Below, piece by piece: positions 18,935-29,921 of a DNA stretch of 64,000 nucleotides. The DNA is from Gammaproteobacteria bacterium. Its GTDB lineage: Bacteria > Pseudomonadota > Gammaproteobacteria > Eutrophobiales > Eutrophobiaceae. The position numbers were made by a program, and so were the translations under genes. Numbering within the stretch: the first letter of the stretch is position 1; each line of letters starts with the position of its first letter. The stretch covers positions 1 through 64,000 of the forward strand of contig JAJFKL010000018.1 of assembly GCA_021773235.1 (NCBI GenBank), given 5' to 3'. The notes below the pieces were generated by a model, which worked only from the letters and a program-made list of their open reading frames with translations, did not search any database and was not told the origin of the DNA.

Positions 18935-21900
18935 TTATGCCGCGATTTTTAGTGCAATTTCATTAAAAAGATATTCTAAGATATGCAATCTCGATTCAGC
19001 GTCAGGTAATTCTTTGCTAATCCTCAGTTTGTCCTGTCCATCGAGTTTGTAACTACTCGGATCTGATTGAATTAACTGAATAATACGACCTGGATCTATA
19101 TTAGCGTCTGGCATGAAGAATATTCGGCCACCGCTCAATCCCATATCAATTTTACGAATTCCCAACGGGCGAGCTAATTGCTTGAGATTACTCACTTCAA
19201 ACAAGTTCTTAATCGCATCTGGTAATAAACCAAACCGATCTATCATTTCTTCTTTTAACTCATCCAATTCTGAACTCGATTTAGCACTGGCAATGCGCTT
19301 ATACATAATCAAACGCATATGTACATCTGGTAGAAAATCTTCAGGGATCAAAGCAGGTATATGTAAATCAATCTCTGCACCATGATCAAGCGGGCGGTCT
19401 AGTTCAGGCTGTTTACCTTCTTTCATAGCGTGTACCGCCCTATCTAAGAGCTCCATGTACAGACCAAACCCTATCTCTTGTATATGGCCACTTTGTCCTT
19501 CACCTAAAATCTCACCCGCGCCTCTTATTTCAAGGTCATGTGTTGCCAGTGTAAAACCAATTCCTAATTCTTCTAATGCTTCTATCGCTTCAAGTCTTTT
19601 CACTGCATCCGCAGTCATGGCTTTCCGAGGTGGGACAATGAGATAGGCATAGGCACGGTGGTGCGAACGCCCTACTCGCCCACGTAATTGATAGAGTTGA
19701 GCCAAACCAAATTTATCTGCTCGGTTGATAATAATCGTATTTGCCGATGGGACATCGATGCCTGTCTCGATGATTGTGGTACAAACCAGAACATTAAATC
19801 GTCGATGATAGAAATCGAGCATTATCGATTCAAGCTGTTTCTCTGGCATTTGTCCATGTGCAAATTCTACTCGTGCTTCTGGTAAAAGCTTACCTATCTC
19901 CTCAGCCGCTTTTTCTATGGTCTTCACTTCATTATGTAAATAGAAGACTTGTCCACCTCGTTTTATTTCTCGCAACATGGCTTCCTTCAATAAGACATCA
20001 TTACGTTCTCGGACAAAGGTTTTTACCGCGAGTCGTCGTGCTGGAGGTGTCGCTATAATGGAAAGTTCTCGTAAATCCGATAACGCCATATTCAATGTCC
20101 TGGGGATTGGCGTTGCCGTTAACGTTAATACATCGATTTCTGCGCGTAGTGATTTGAACTTTTCTTTTTGTCGTACCCCAAAACGATGTTCCTCATCAAT
20201 AATAATTAAACCCAGGTTTTTAAAGTTAATATCATCTTGTAAAAGTTTATGCGTACCGATCACTATGTCGGCTTTACCATCGGCCATTGCAGATAAGGCA
20301 ATATCTTGTTCTTTTTTTGATCGAAAACGTGATAACAATTCTATGCGTACTGGCCATTCAGAAAATCGATCAACAAAATTTTGATAATGTTGCTGTGCTA
20401 ATAAGGTCGTCGGTACTAATAAAGCCACTTGTTTTCCATTTTGGACAGCAATAAAAGCTGCACGCATCGCGACTTCTGTTTTACCAAAACCTGCATCACC
20501 ACATACAAGCCTGTCCATAGGCTTGTCATTGCGCATGTCTTCTATCATGGCTTGTATAGCATCATATTGACCGGGTGTTTCTTCAAAAGGAAAATTTTGT
20601 GCAAAGGCAAAGTATGCATCTTGGTCAAATTCGTAAGACTGACCCTTTCTTGCCGCACGTCGTGCATGTAACTCCAATAATTCTGCTGCAACATCATAGA
20701 CTTTCTCTGCCGCTTTACGCCGCGCCTTCTGCCATTGTCCACTGCCTAGTTTATGCAACGGGGCATGCTCTGGATCGACGCCGGTATAGCGCGAGATTAA
20801 TTCTAATGCTGCGACCGGCACATAAAGCTTATCGCCTTCTGCATATTCAAGATGAATAAATTCACCGGGTATACCACCTGCGTCTATGGTAACTAATCCA
20901 CAATAGCGACCGACACCATGATCTTCATGTACAACAGGTGCACCCACACTTAATTCTGTTAGGTTACGGACGACTGCTTCTGCATCCTGTTGCTTGCGCT
21001 TACGCAAGCGTCGTTGCATAACGCGCTCACCAAATAATTGCGCTTCCGTTATGATGGCAATATTAGGCTCATGCATTATCAAGCCATTCTCAATTGGCAT
21101 GATAGCAATACCGAATTCAACGTCGCCATGAAGAAAACTATCCCAAGTTTCTACTTTCGCTGGTGCTCCACTAAGCTTGAACAATTCCATGATCGTCTCA
21201 CGACGACCTTGGGTTTCTGCTGCAATCAAGACACGTCCATCAAACTCACTTAAAAAATGTTTGACCAATGCAAGAGGTTCTTTTGCTCGGGCATCTATAG
21301 AAAGATTGGTTGGTAGTTCAGAATCAAATTCTATAAAATCAGAACTGGATTCAGACGACAAGTTTGCTATATGTACTTGTGGATAAAGTTTAAACGCCGT
21401 ATAGAGATCGTTAATATTAAGGAAAATATCTCGTGGCGGTAATATGGGTCTTTCTACATCGTAGCGCTCTTGCTCATAACGCGACTCAATATCTTCCCAA
21501 AATGTTTCTGCAGCTGCTTTAACACCCTCATCTAAAACAAGAATTGAATCATCGGCTATATAGTCAAATAAGATACTGGTATCTTCATAAAAAAGTGGCA
21601 AATAATATTCGATCCCTGCTGGCGCTAGTGATTGGCTAACGTCACGGTAAATGGGACATTGGGCCGGGTTACCTTCAAATCGCGCGCGCCAGTTCGCACG
21701 AAAACGAGCGATCCCTTCATCAACCAATGCAACTTCTCTAGCTGGTAAAACACGTATCGATTCGACTTTATCAATCGAGCGTTGTGTCTCAATATCAAAA
21801 GTACGAATACTATCAACTTCATCATCAAACAAATCAATACGATATGGATTAATAGCGCCCATAGGAAATATATCGAGCAAAGACCCTCGTTTTGAAACTT

Positions 21901-22408
21901 CACCATGTTCAGTAACTTGATCAACAAAACGATAACCTTGTTGATTTAATTGTTTTCTAAAATCCTCAAGCTTGATTGACTGCCCGACATCTAAAACCAG
22001 ACTGTTTGAAAATAAATAATCGCTAGGTAATAAACGATGCATGACTGTTGTTATAGGTACAACCAAGATACCCTGCTTTGTATTGGGTAAATTAAACAAC
22101 GTCTGTAAACGATCTGAGATGATATCTTGATAGGGAGAAAATAGATCATAAGGCAAAGTCTCCCAATCGGGGAAAGTTATGATTGGAATTGAATTACGAT
22201 CTTTAATGTAAACATTCAGTTCATTGATAAGGTTAACGGCACTTATAGTATCTGCAGTGATAACAATGATTGGTTTTTGTGTTTGCGTTGCCATATTGGC
22301 AATAGCAAGTGACCGTGCACTACCATATAAACGCGACCAATTTATTCTCGACTGCCCGGACTCTGGCAGTTTTGGAGACAATACATTTTGTCGAACGAAC
22401 TCGGTCAT
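18935..22408 (-). CDS. mfd: Transcription-repair coupling factor
   Basis: An ATP-driven translocase that removes RNA polymerase stalled at DNA damage and recruits UvrA. The 1157 residues show the full domain order: UvrB-homology region, an RNA-polymerase-interacting domain starting about residue 490 (VHEDHGVGRYCGL), Walker A GDAGFGKTEVAMRAA, DEEH box DEEHRFGVRQKEK, the helicase C domain with QLRGRVGRS, and a C-terminal TRCF domain. Length matches E. coli Mfd (1148). Followed by csiV. Confidence 0.98.
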   Translation of the reverse strand: MTEFVRQNVLSPKLPESGQSRINWSRLYGSARSLAIANMATQTQKPIIVITADTISAVNLINELNVYIKDRNSIPIITFPDWETLPYDLFSPYQDIISDRLQTLFNLPNTKQGILVVPITTVMHRLLPSDYLFSNSLVLDVGQSIKLEDFRKQLNQQGYRFVDQVTEHGEVSKRGSLLDIFPMGAINPYRIDLFDDEVDSIRTFDIETQRSIDKVESIRVLPAREVALVDEGIARFRANWRARFEGNPAQCPIYRDVSQSLAPAGIEYYLPLFYEDTSILFDYIADDSILVLDEGVKAAAETFWEDIESRYEQERYDVERPILPPRDIFLNINDLYTAFKLYPQVHIANLSSESSSDFIEFDSELPTNLSIDARAKEPLALVKHFLSEFDGRVLIAAETQGRRETIMELFKLSGAPAKVETWDSFLHGDVEFGIAIMPIENGLIMHEPNIAIITEAQLFGERVMQRRLRKRKQQDAEAVVRNLTELSVGAPVVHEDHGVGRYCGLVTIDAGGIPGEFIHLEYAEGDKLYVPVAALELISRYTGVDPEHAPLHKLGSGQWQKARRKAAEKVYDVAAELLELHARRAARKGQSYEFDQDAYFAFAQNFPFEETPGQYDAIQAMIEDMRNDKPMDRLVCGDAGFGKTEVAMRAAFIAVQNGKQVALLVPTTLLAQQHYQNFVDRFSEWPVRIELLSRFRSKKEQDIALSAMADGKADIVIGTHKLLQDDINFKNLGLIIIDEEHRFGVRQKEKFKSLRAEIDVLTLTATPIPRTLNMALSDLRELSIIATPPARRLAVKTFVRERNDVLLKEAMLREIKRGGQVFYLHNEVKTIEKAAEEIGKLLPEARVEFAHGQMPEKQLESIMLDFYHRRFNVLVCTTIIETGIDVPSANTIIINRADKFGLAQLYQLRGRVGRSHHRAYAYLIVPPRKAMTADAVKRLEAIEALEELGIGFTLATHDLEIRGAGEILGEGQSGHIQEIGFGLYMELLDRAVHAMKEGKQPELDRPLDHGAEIDLHIPALIPEDFLPDVHMRLIMYKRIASAKSSSELDELKEEMIDRFGLLPDAIKNLFEVSNLKQLARPLGIRKIDMGLSGGRIFFMPDANIDPGRIIQLIQSDPSSYKLDGQDKLRISKELPDAESRLHILEYLFNEIALKIAA

Positions 22409-22419
22409 TGAATTATAAA

Positions 22420-23121
22420 TTACGCGACTGAATTTATTTCAGCATTTATGGCGTTTAAAGCTTCAAGTGGATCATCTGCTTTGGTAATCGGGCGACCAAT
22501 AACCAGATAATGACTACCAGCAACAATAGCTTCAGCTGGTGTCATAATGCGTTTTTGATCATCGCTGCTTGAGTTAACTGGGCGAATGCCCGGAGTTACC
22601 AGGCAAAATTCTTTACCTAACTCAGCACTTAGATGTTTTGCCTCTTTTGCGGAACAAACAACGCCATCCAGCCCAGATGATTTTGTTAACTTTGCTAATA
22701 ACATTACCTGCTTATCAACAGAATTAGATATGGCAATCTCTCTTAGATCTTCATCCGCCATGCTGGTCAGTACGGTAACGGCAATAAGTAACGGTTTATG
22801 TGTACTTTTGTCTAAAGCTTCACACGCTGTTTCCAGCATAACTCGACCACCAGAGGCATGAACATTGAGCATCCAGACCCCCAAATCTGCAGCAGCACGA
22901 CAGGCACTGGCTACGGTATTTGGTATATCGTGATATTTAAGATCGAGAAATACATCAAACCCCGTATTAATAAAACGCTCGACTAAAGCTGGCCCTTCGC
23001 GAGTAAAGAGTTCTTTACCAATTTTAAGTTTACATGCTGTTGGATCCAACTTTTGACAAAGCTCTGTTGCTTGTTTTGCATCAGGGAAATCCAATGAGAC
23101 TACTACACGACTATTATTCAC
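22420..23121 (-). CDS. pyrF: Orotidine 5'-phosphate decarboxylase
   Basis: Final step to UMP in pyrimidine synthesis. It has VVVSLDFPD, then [13 protein letters not shown] with the catalytic Asp-Lys-x-x-Asp pattern, and VTPGIRP plus VIGRPIT at the phosphate site. I chose GTG at 23121, because GGAG sits 6 bases before it and the upstream in-frame TTG codons lack a good site; this overlaps the lapB stop by 8 bases. Length is about 233 residues, like E. coli PyrF (245). The lapB-pyrF adjacency is conserved in gammaproteobacteria. Confidence 0.95.
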   Translation of the reverse strand: MNNSRVVVSLDFPDAKQATELCQKLDPTACKLKIGKELFTREGPALVERFINTGFDVFLDLKYHDIPNTVASACRAAADLGVWMLNVHASGGRVMLETACEALDKSTHKPLLIAVTVLTSMADEDLREIAISNSVDKQVMLLAKLTKSSGLDGVVCSAKEAKHLSAELGKEFCLVTPGIRPVNSSSDDQKRIMTPAEAIVAGSHYLVIGRPITKADDPLEALNAINAEINSVA

Positions 23122-24289
23122 CTGCAACTCCAAAAACGGGTTTTACCGTATCCCAGCTTTTACAACCGGGACATAACCAATGCAGTTGTTTTGCATCAAA
23201 GCCACAACTGCTGCATTTATACATCGCTCTTCCTTCTATCAACTGAGCGGTTAGATCTTTAATCGTTTTAAGGTGATCCTGTGTTTCACCTTCAGACTTG
23301 GACAAGGTATATTCGATCAAGCGATCAACACCTTTAACCGTAGGCCGACTTTTCAATTCATCAGAGATAAAGCGAATTGCGGCATTTTCCCCTTCACGTT
23401 CAGCAATTAACTCTGTCAACATTAACAAGGAACTGATGCCACCATAGATATTAACCAGCATCCTCAAGTATTCAACAAATTCATCGACGCGATCTAACTT
23501 TCGGTAGCAATCAAACAACGGGCCGATAATTTCAGTAATATAATCACTGTCCTGTGATTCAACACGTTTATATGACTTAATCGCCAACTTGTCTTTACCA
23601 ATTCTTTGATTCATTTGTGCTTCAATTAAACTGGCACGCACACAATTGGGATAAAAACTAATTGCTCGCCGAATATTTTCTTTAACAACACGCATATTAC
23701 CTTCGAGCAATGCTGAATCCGCACGCTCACAATAAAACTGAGCAATCACAGGGTTTAATTTATTACCCGATATGAGCTCCAGTTTTCTGGCGATATTAAT
23801 CGCATTTTCCCAATCTTTTTCTTGTTGGTATATTTCCAGTAATTCAGTGTAAGCCTGATATAAATGTAGATCAGACTCTACTAATTCAAGGAATAAACCC
23901 TCAGCCCGATCGAGTAAGCCTGAGCGCATATAATCCATACCCAGTTCAAGTAAGGCATGCGCACGTTGTTCTCTATCTAAAGTTGGGCGGGCAATCAAGT
24001 TTTGATGAATTCGAATAGCTCGGTCTACTTCTCCACGTCTACGAAATAGATTCCCTAGAGCAAGATGGGTTTCCACTGTTTCACTGTCAACTTCAAGCAT
24101 ACGAATAAAGACTTCTATAGCTTTATCGGGTTGTTCATTCAATACGAAATTCAAGCCTTTAAAATATTCTGGATGCATTGAACTTGAAGACTGATTGTTT
24201 TTTGAATTTCCCCTACGTCGCCCTATCCACCATCCGCTCAAAGCGGCAATAGGCAGTAGTAACCAAAGCAGGTTCATTTCAGTTGGCAT
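23114..24289 (-). CDS. lapB: LPS assembly protein LapB
   Basis: An inner-membrane TPR protein that promotes FtsH degradation of LpxC and so balances LPS synthesis. One N-terminal membrane anchor ([19 protein letters not shown]) is followed by multiple TPR-like helical repeats and a C-terminal rubredoxin-type zinc site, CSSCGF ... CPGC, near residues 355-375. Possible starts are TTG 24292, ATG 24289 and ATG 24277; the ATG at 24289 best fits the AGGG upstream. It lies 5 bases after lapA. Confidence 0.95.
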   Translation of the reverse strand: MPTEMNLLWLLLPIAALSGWWIGRRRGNSKNNQSSSSMHPEYFKGLNFVLNEQPDKAIEVFIRMLEVDSETVETHLALGNLFRRRGEVDRAIRIHQNLIARPTLDREQRAHALLELGMDYMRSGLLDRAEGLFLELVESDLHLYQAYTELLEIYQQEKDWENAINIARKLELISGNKLNPVIAQFYCERADSALLEGNMRVVKENIRRAISFYPNCVRASLIEAQMNQRIGKDKLAIKSYKRVESQDSDYITEIIGPLFDCYRKLDRVDEFVEYLRMLVNIYGGISSLLMLTELIAEREGENAAIRFISDELKSRPTVKGVDRLIEYTLSKSEGETQDHLKTIKDLTAQLIEGRAMYKCSSCGFDAKQLHWLCPGCKSWDTVKPVFGVAGE

Positions 24290-24294
24290 CAATA

Positions 24295-24582
24295 CTAATC
24301 CCTGACCGGCATAACCCGGAGATTATTAATCTCTTTTTCACTATTTTTAATTTGCCTCTCAAGCATTATCTTATCTCGTTTCAACTTGATGATAATAGGT
24401 AAACTGGCTAGTACACCAAGCATCGAACCAAAAAATAAAACGAGAACAACCAACCATGACATTGGTAAACTAATTACATCGACATAATAATTTAGCTCTA
24501 TTAGTTGATTATTTTTCAGGTGAAAGGCCAATCCAATCAACAAAATAACAAAAACAAGAATCAATTTGGCAATACGGGACAT
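24295..24582 (-). CDS. lapA: LapA-domain inner-membrane protein
   Basis: A 95-residue protein of the LapA/DUF1049 family. Two hydrophobic segments (about residues 5-22 and 41-64, the latter WLVVLVLFFGSMLGVLAS) are followed by a basic/coiled C-terminal helix. It works with LapB in LPS assembly control. It is 5 bases before lapB on the minus strand; a 236-base gap separates it from ihfB. Confidence 0.92.
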   Translation of the reverse strand: MSRIAKLILVFVILLIGLAFHLKNNQLIELNYYVDVISLPMSWLVVLVLFFGSMLGVLASLPIIIKLKRDKIMLERQIKNSEKEINNLRVMPVRD

Positions 24583-24818
24583 ATCATCTCCATCGTTAAT
24601 ATCCAGCTCAATTTAATAAACTCAAACGCAATAGACTATAAAAATAGTTATAGCACGTAATCGGATTATCGATTAGTCACAAAGAAAAGTATTTAATATT
24701 TTATCCTTGATTTCAAACAGGACAGATAATTAAGACACACTAGTCAATCTGCCTGGGCATGACAAGATTTACAAAAGAGGGATGACTCAGGTAGAACTAA
24801 TTAAGAATGCAGGTCTAA

Positions 24819-25118
24819 TTAGTCAGTAATAGGACTGTGGCAGTTATTTACCCTTTCACGCATCTGTTTACCAGGCTTGAAATGAGGGACATGTTTAGCC
24901 GGTAATGAGACAGGTTCGCCTGACTTAGGATTACGTCCTACTCTGGGTGGACGATAATGTAGTGAGAAACTACCAAACCCGCGAATCTCAATACGCTCTC
25001 CATTTGAGAGCGTAGATGACATATGCTCGAGTATAGTTTTTACCGCCAACTCAACGTCCTTATAAGCCAGTTGAGACTGCCGTCTTGCCAATATTTCGAT
25101 AAGTTCAGATTTTGTCAT
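24819..25118 (-). CDS. ihfB: Integration host factor, beta subunit
   Basis: Forms the IHF heterodimer that bends DNA at specific sites. The 99-residue protein begins [11 protein letters not shown], and carries [24 protein letters not shown]-type sequence around residues 41-64, with the DNA-intercalating Pro arm (GRNPKSGE). It is slightly longer than E. coli IHF-beta (94). The position after rpsA is the classic arrangement. A 108-base gap before it may carry its own promoter. Confidence 0.96.
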   Translation of the reverse strand: MTKSELIEILARRQSQLAYKDVELAVKTILEHMSSTLSNGERIEIRGFGSFSLHYRPPRVGRNPKSGEPVSLPAKHVPHFKPGKQMRERVNNCHSPITD

Positions 25119-25226
25119 GCTTCCAATCTCGGTTAGTGTGTGTTTGATCCCTGCTCAAAACACGTCCAAGCCATTGTTATTATTCCTAAATCCTATCAGA
25201 AGATGGGTCTTTTGTAACAGTAATTT

Positions 25227-26897
25227 TTAATTATTGTCCAAATGTTCCTTCAAAAGGTCACCTAATTTAGCTCCACCACCAGACTCAGGAGCATATTCCT
25301 TGACTGTCGCCTGCTCATCATCTGAATCTTTTGCCTTGATTGACAGGTTGATTGTGCGCTTTTTACGGTCAATAGCTGTGATTTTCACTTCCAACTCTTC
25401 GCCTTCTTTAACAACAGAACGCGCATCATCAACAACCTTTTCAAGGGATATTTCACTTGCCTTCATAGAGCCTTCAACACCATCACCTAAGGTGATATTG
25501 ACATACTTTACGTCAACACTTTGTACAATACCCTTTACAATCGTTCCTTTTGGATTTTCAGCAACGAAATTTGAGAACGGGTCTTTTTCCAATTGCTTCA
25601 CGCCGAGAGAAATACGTTCTCTTTCAGCATCAACAGCCAGAACAACGGTTTCAACTTCTTCACCTTTGCTAAAATTACGGATTGATTCATCTGCATTTTC
25701 AGCCCAAGAAACGTCTGATAAGTGGACTAAACCATCAATGCCACCGTCAAGTCCGATAAAAATACCGAAATCGGTAATCGATTTGATAACACCAACAACA
25801 CGATCACCCTTATTGTGTGTTGCCGCAAATTGTTCCCAAGGATTAGACTGACATTGTTTCATGCCAAGAGAAATACGACGACGTTCCTGGTCAATATCGA
25901 GAATAATGACATCACATTCTTGCCCGATATGAACCAATTTTGAAGGATGTACATTCTTATTAGTCCAATCCATTTCTGAGACGTGGACTAAACCTTCAAC
26001 ACCTTCTTCTAGCTCTACAAAACAACCATAATCGGCCAGATTGGTGACCTTACCATGTAAGCGAGCACCTTCTGGATAGCGTCGAGTTAAGTCTAACCAT
26101 GGATCTTCACCCATTTGCTTCAAGCCAAGGGATACGCGATTCTTCTCGCGATCATATTTCAAAACCTTAACTTCTATTTCGTCACCGATATTGACAATTT
26201 CGCTTGGGTTTTTAACGCGTTTCCAAGCCATATCAGTAATATGTAACAGACCATCAATACCGCCCAAATCAAGGAATGCACCGTAATCGGTAAGGTTTTT
26301 AACAACACCTTTAACCAAAGCACCTTCCTTCAAGGATTCCAGCAATGCATCACGTTCAACACTGCTTTCCGTCTCAACAACAGCTCGACGCGAAACAACA
26401 ACATTGTTTCGTTTTTGGTCAATCTTTATAACTTTAAATTCGAGTGGTTTGCCTTCCAGATATGAGGTATCACGGACAGGTCTAACATCAACTAATGAGC
26501 CCGGTAAAAAGGCACGGACTTTATCAACATCAACAGTGAAACCACCTTTAACACGTTCAGTAATAACACCAACGATGGTGGCATTATCTTCATGCGCTTT
26601 TTCAAGCACCGTCCAGGCAATCTTACGTTTTGCTTTTTCACGAGAGAGGCGGGTAACACCATAACCATCTTCGATGGAATCCAATGCAACATCAACTGTA
26701 TCGCCAAGGGCGACCTCGAGCTCACCGTGCTCGTCAAAAAATTGATCTATTGGGATGATTCCTTCGGATTTGAGACCAGCATTGACTATGATGGTATCGT
26801 TGTTGACGTCTACGACTACGGCACTGATTATCGCGCCGGGACGCATTTTTGATTCTATTTGGCTTTGTTCAAATAATTCCGCAAAACTCTCGCTCAT
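25227..26897 (-). CDS. rpsA: 30S ribosomal protein S1
   Basis: Binds mRNA and promotes initiation on structured or weak-SD messages. 556 residues with six S1 (OB-fold) repeats, matching E. coli S1 (557). Repeats 3-6 show the clear pattern K-x-x-x-D-x-G-x-F-x-x-L...D-G-L-x-H (for example [15 protein letters not shown] and [16 protein letters not shown]). It follows cmk by a 134-base leader with three hairpins, consistent with S1 autoregulation as in E. coli. The ribosome-binding sequence (AGGA, 11 bases out) is weak, as usual for rpsA. Confidence 0.98.
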   Translation of the reverse strand: MSESFAELFEQSQIESKMRPGAIISAVVVDVNNDTIIVNAGLKSEGIIPIDQFFDEHGELEVALGDTVDVALDSIEDGYGVTRLSREKAKRKIAWTVLEKAHEDNATIVGVITERVKGGFTVDVDKVRAFLPGSLVDVRPVRDTSYLEGKPLEFKVIKIDQKRNNVVVSRRAVVETESSVERDALLESLKEGALVKGVVKNLTDYGAFLDLGGIDGLLHITDMAWKRVKNPSEIVNIGDEIEVKVLKYDREKNRVSLGLKQMGEDPWLDLTRRYPEGARLHGKVTNLADYGCFVELEEGVEGLVHVSEMDWTNKNVHPSKLVHIGQECDVIILDIDQERRRISLGMKQCQSNPWEQFAATHNKGDRVVGVIKSITDFGIFIGLDGGIDGLVHLSDVSWAENADESIRNFSKGEEVETVVLAVDAERERISLGVKQLEKDPFSNFVAENPKGTIVKGIVQSVDVKYVNITLGDGVEGSMKASEISLEKVVDDARSVVKEGEELEVKITAIDRKKRTINLSIKAKDSDDEQATVKEYAPESGGGAKLGDLLKEHLDNN

Positions 26898-26916
26898 GAA
26901 AGGTAATTCCTGAAAC

Positions 26917-27022
26917 CCTGCTATGACTACGGCAGGATGTATCTGTTAAGAACATCTTTAAAAATGTACTATTTTTAAAAGGTGTTCGTTGTTAATTTTA
27001 AGCTAAGCACTCATCGCGAGTG
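26917..27022 (-). promoter_or_regulatory. Three-hairpin rpsA leader, putative S1 autoregulatory element
   Basis: In transcript order: hairpin I at 27022-27008 (CACTC/GAGTG, 5 bp), hairpin II at 26987-26950 (about 16 bp with one bulge and one G-T wobble), and hairpin III at 26936-26917 (CCTGC/GCAGG, 5 bp). A/U-rich single strands separate them, and the start codon follows 19 bases later behind a weak SD. E. coli rpsA has a comparable three-hairpin initiation region bound by S1. The similarity is architectural; I did not see the GGA loops described there. Confidence 0.5.
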
Positions 27023-27031
27023 ATTAACCGC

Positions 27032-27724
27032 CTATTCTGACAATCCAGGAATCGTGTTTCGCACTAATTCTGAGATATTTGCCAAGACTGCATCGATATC
27101 AAGTGTGCTGGTATCAATTACAATCGCCTCGTCTGCCGGTTTTAATGGCGATGCTGCACGTGTGCTATCACGTTCATCTCGCTCTGCTATAGCATCGGAA
27201 AGGTCGCGGAGATTAGCATTAATACCCTTCTCCTTCAACTGTTTATGACGCCTTTTGGCCCTTTCCTCGGCACTGGCTGTCAAATATATCTTCAATGTCG
27301 CATCTGGAAAGACCACTGTGCCCATATCCCGACCATCGGCAATCAATCCGGGGGCTTGATGAAACGCCCTTTGCCTTGATAATAAAGCCTGGCGAACCTT
27401 TGCAATCGGCGCTATGACAGAGGCCGCATTACCACAAGCTTCAGTACGAATTTCATCAGTTACCGTGAGACTATCCAGCTCAACATTCACTAAAGAACCC
27501 GCTCCTGCAACCTTAAATTCAACATTCAAATTTTCTGCCAAGTCCTCAAGTGATGCTTCGTCATCGCTATTAATTCCTTTTTTTTCTGCCGCCAACGCTA
27601 ACACCCGATACAGTGCACCACTATCCAAGAAGTGCCACTGCAACCAGTCAGCAAGATAACTACAGATAGTGCCTTTGCCTGTACCACTTGGGCCATCAAC
27701 AGTAATTACGGGTGCTTTAGACAT
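27032..27724 (-). CDS. cmk: Cytidylate kinase
   Basis: Phosphorylates CMP and dCMP. P-loop GPSGTGKGT at residues 11-19, an inserted NMP-binding domain, and IADGRDMGTVVFPDA are typical. 230 residues, as in E. coli (227). It overlaps the aroA stop by 8 bases, so it is coupled to the aromatic genes upstream and precedes rpsA. Confidence 0.97.
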   Translation of the reverse strand: MSKAPVITVDGPSGTGKGTICSYLADWLQWHFLDSGALYRVLALAAEKKGINSDDEASLEDLAENLNVEFKVAGAGSLVNVELDSLTVTDEIRTEACGNAASVIAPIAKVRQALLSRQRAFHQAPGLIADGRDMGTVVFPDATLKIYLTASAEERAKRRHKQLKEKGINANLRDLSDAIAERDERDSTRAASPLKPADEAIVIDTSTLDIDAVLANISELVRNTIPGLSE

Positions 27725-29030
27725 AACTGATATTCATGCCCGCTTTTTGAGCCAGTTCGACAAATCCTGGAAAAGAAGTTGCTACATTTTCGCAATCGTT
27801 AATGACTATAGACTCTTTAGAAACAAGACCAGCGACAGCAAAGGCCATAGCAATTCGATGATCACCATGACTATTAACAGTCCCGCCTTTAAACTCGCTT
27901 TCTTGAATAATCATACCGTCTTCAGTGTCTTCAGCCTTAACGCCTGTCGCAATAAAACCGTCTAACATCGATTGAATGCGATCACTTTCCTTCACGCGCA
28001 ATTCTGCCGCTCCAGACAAGCGAGTTTCTCCTTTAGCACAGGCCGCAGCGACAAAGATTACCGGGAATTCATCTATTGCAATCGGCACCAATTCTTCAGG
28101 AATATCTATCCCACGTAACTCACTACTCTTTATATGTATATCTGCTACTGGTTCGCCAGATTGTTCTCGCTCATTTTCAAGTTCTATATCTGCACCCATT
28201 AAATCCATTATCTTTAGCATTGCGTCACGGGTAGGATTAATACCGACATTCTCAAGCACCAAATCTGAATCAGGCGCTATTGTCGCTGCCACAATAAAAA
28301 AGGCGGCTGAAGAAAAATCCGCTGGAATATTAATATCTGTTCCTATAAGCCTATCTGCCTTGCCAATGGATATACGGTTTTGATCTCTTGTGATTGGATG
28401 AGAAAAAGCACTGAGCATTCGCTCAGTGTGATCGCGAGTAGCACGGTTTTCAATAATGGTTGTGGTTCCATCAGCATATAAGCCGGCCAACAGTAAACAG
28501 GATTTTAACTGTGCACTAGCAACGGGTAATTCATATTCGATCCCTTGCAACTGGTTATCACCAGTTATGTTTATAGGTAAAGTACCTTGTTCGGTACAAC
28601 TAATCTCTGCATTCATGCTACGTAATGGCTTAATAACTCTCATCATAGGTCTTGTCATTAACGACTTGTCGCCTATTAATTCAGAATCAAAATTTTGACC
28701 CGCTAATAAGCCTGTCATTAAACGGACAGATGTACCTGAATTACCCAGGTCAATTGAACTACTGCTCTTCTTTAAACCATTAAGCCCAACACCATTAACA
28801 TGAACAAGCTTGCCATCATTTTTTATTTCAACACCCATTTGTTGAAACGCCTTTGCTGTTGCCAATGTATCTTCACCTTGTAGGAAACCGTTAACCCTTG
28901 TTTCACCTTCCGCAATAGCACCCAACATCAAGGCTCGATGTGAAATGGATTTGTCACCAGGTACAGTGAGCCGACCAGAAATCACACCACCCGGTTTAAC
29001 TTGAAAACTGGAATCGTTATTTGAACTCAT
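27717..29030 (-). CDS. aroA: 3-phosphoshikimate 1-carboxyvinyltransferase (EPSP synthase)
   Basis: Sixth step of the shikimate pathway: transfers enolpyruvate from PEP to shikimate-3-phosphate. 437 residues with PGDKSISHRALML near the N-terminus (PEP/substrate Lys and Arg), LGNSGTSVRLMTGLLA, and the C-terminal VKESDRI and HGDHRIAMAFAVAG motifs. It begins 9 bases after tyrA and overlaps cmk. In some pseudomonads tyrA and aroA are fused; here they are separate. Confidence 0.98.
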   Translation of the reverse strand: MSSNNDSSFQVKPGGVISGRLTVPGDKSISHRALMLGAIAEGETRVNGFLQGEDTLATAKAFQQMGVEIKNDGKLVHVNGVGLNGLKKSSSSIDLGNSGTSVRLMTGLLAGQNFDSELIGDKSLMTRPMMRVIKPLRSMNAEISCTEQGTLPINITGDNQLQGIEYELPVASAQLKSCLLLAGLYADGTTTIIENRATRDHTERMLSAFSHPITRDQNRISIGKADRLIGTDINIPADFSSAAFFIVAATIAPDSDLVLENVGINPTRDAMLKIMDLMGADIELENEREQSGEPVADIHIKSSELRGIDIPEELVPIAIDEFPVIFVAAACAKGETRLSGAAELRVKESDRIQSMLDGFIATGVKAEDTEDGMIIQESEFKGGTVNSHGDHRIAMAFAVAGLVSKESIVINDCENVATSFPGFVELAQKAGMNISYV

Positions 29031-29039
29031 TTTGGATAG

Positions 29040-29918
29040 TTATTTTGACCGTTCTCTGGATTTGGTAAATTGATCTCTGGCTTGCTTTGCACGTTTAAAT
29101 ATCGATAACAATTGTTCACTATCAGAATGCTCAATAGCATTTTTGATCTCACTGATATGCTCAGAGAAAAGTTCTAATGAATTTAATAATGCATCTCGGT
29201 TAGAAAAACAGATGTCATGCCACATCTCAGGACTACTAGAAGCAATTCGCGTGAAGTCCGCAAAACCACCTGCAGCATATTTAAAGATCTCTTCACGTTC
29301 TTGCATACCCGCCAAACAATCAACCAAGGCATAAGCCAGCATATGGGGTAAATGGCTAGTCGCCGCAAGTACGTCATCATGGTGTTTAACATCAAGATCA
29401 ATCACATCTGCACCAACGGCTTGCCACATTTCAGTGATCAACTTATGCGCTGAGGTATCAGTTTCTGCTAGTGGTGTAAGTATTACGCGATGGTCGATAA
29501 ACAACTCTGAAAACGATGCCTCAACACCACTTTGTTCTGTACCTGCAATAGGATGACCTGGAACAAAGCGTGGAAATTGTTCACCCATGACTTTTTGAGC
29601 AGCACTGACGACACTACCTTTGGCACTACCCACATCGGTTAACACTGCATTTGGTTTTAGTGACGAAACAATTTGCGGAAGTATTTTTTCTGTGGTCGAT
29701 AGCGGCGTACCTATAACAACCACATCAGCACCAGCAACTGCCTCATCAATATTTAATGAATAATCATCGATAACATCTAATTCGATTGCCTTCTTTAAGG
29801 TGTCCTCATTACGATTGCAACCCGTAACGCGATTAACCAGTTTTGCTTTACGCAAGGCGCGCGCAAGTGAACCACCAATAAGTCCCACACCAATAATTGA
29901 TAGATGATCGATTAGCAT
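29040..29918 (-). CDS. tyrA: Prephenate dehydrogenase
   Basis: Oxidatively decarboxylates prephenate (or arogenate) on the tyrosine branch. The 292-residue protein begins with a Rossmann NAD(P) site, IGVGLIGGSLARALRK, and has GHPIAGTEQSGVEAS, the conserved substrate-site segment. There is no chorismate mutase domain, so it is the monofunctional type. Four bases separate it from hisC. Whether it prefers prephenate or arogenate cannot be decided. Confidence 0.95.
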   Translation of the reverse strand: MLIDHLSIIGVGLIGGSLARALRKAKLVNRVTGCNRNEDTLKKAIELDVIDDYSLNIDEAVAGADVVVIGTPLSTTEKILPQIVSSLKPNAVLTDVGSAKGSVVSAAQKVMGEQFPRFVPGHPIAGTEQSGVEASFSELFIDHRVILTPLAETDTSAHKLITEMWQAVGADVIDLDVKHHDDVLAATSHLPHMLAYALVDCLAGMQEREEIFKYAAGGFADFTRIASSSPEMWHDICFSNRDALLNSLELFSEHISEIKNAIEHSDSEQLLSIFKRAKQARDQFTKSRERSK

Positions 29919-29921
29919 TTC

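Noticed and set aside
24583-24818. Short gene or RNA in the lapA-ihfB gap
   Set aside because: Only AT-rich sequence with a short ACTAT/ATAGT repeat; no frame with a ribosome site and no recognisable RNA fold.
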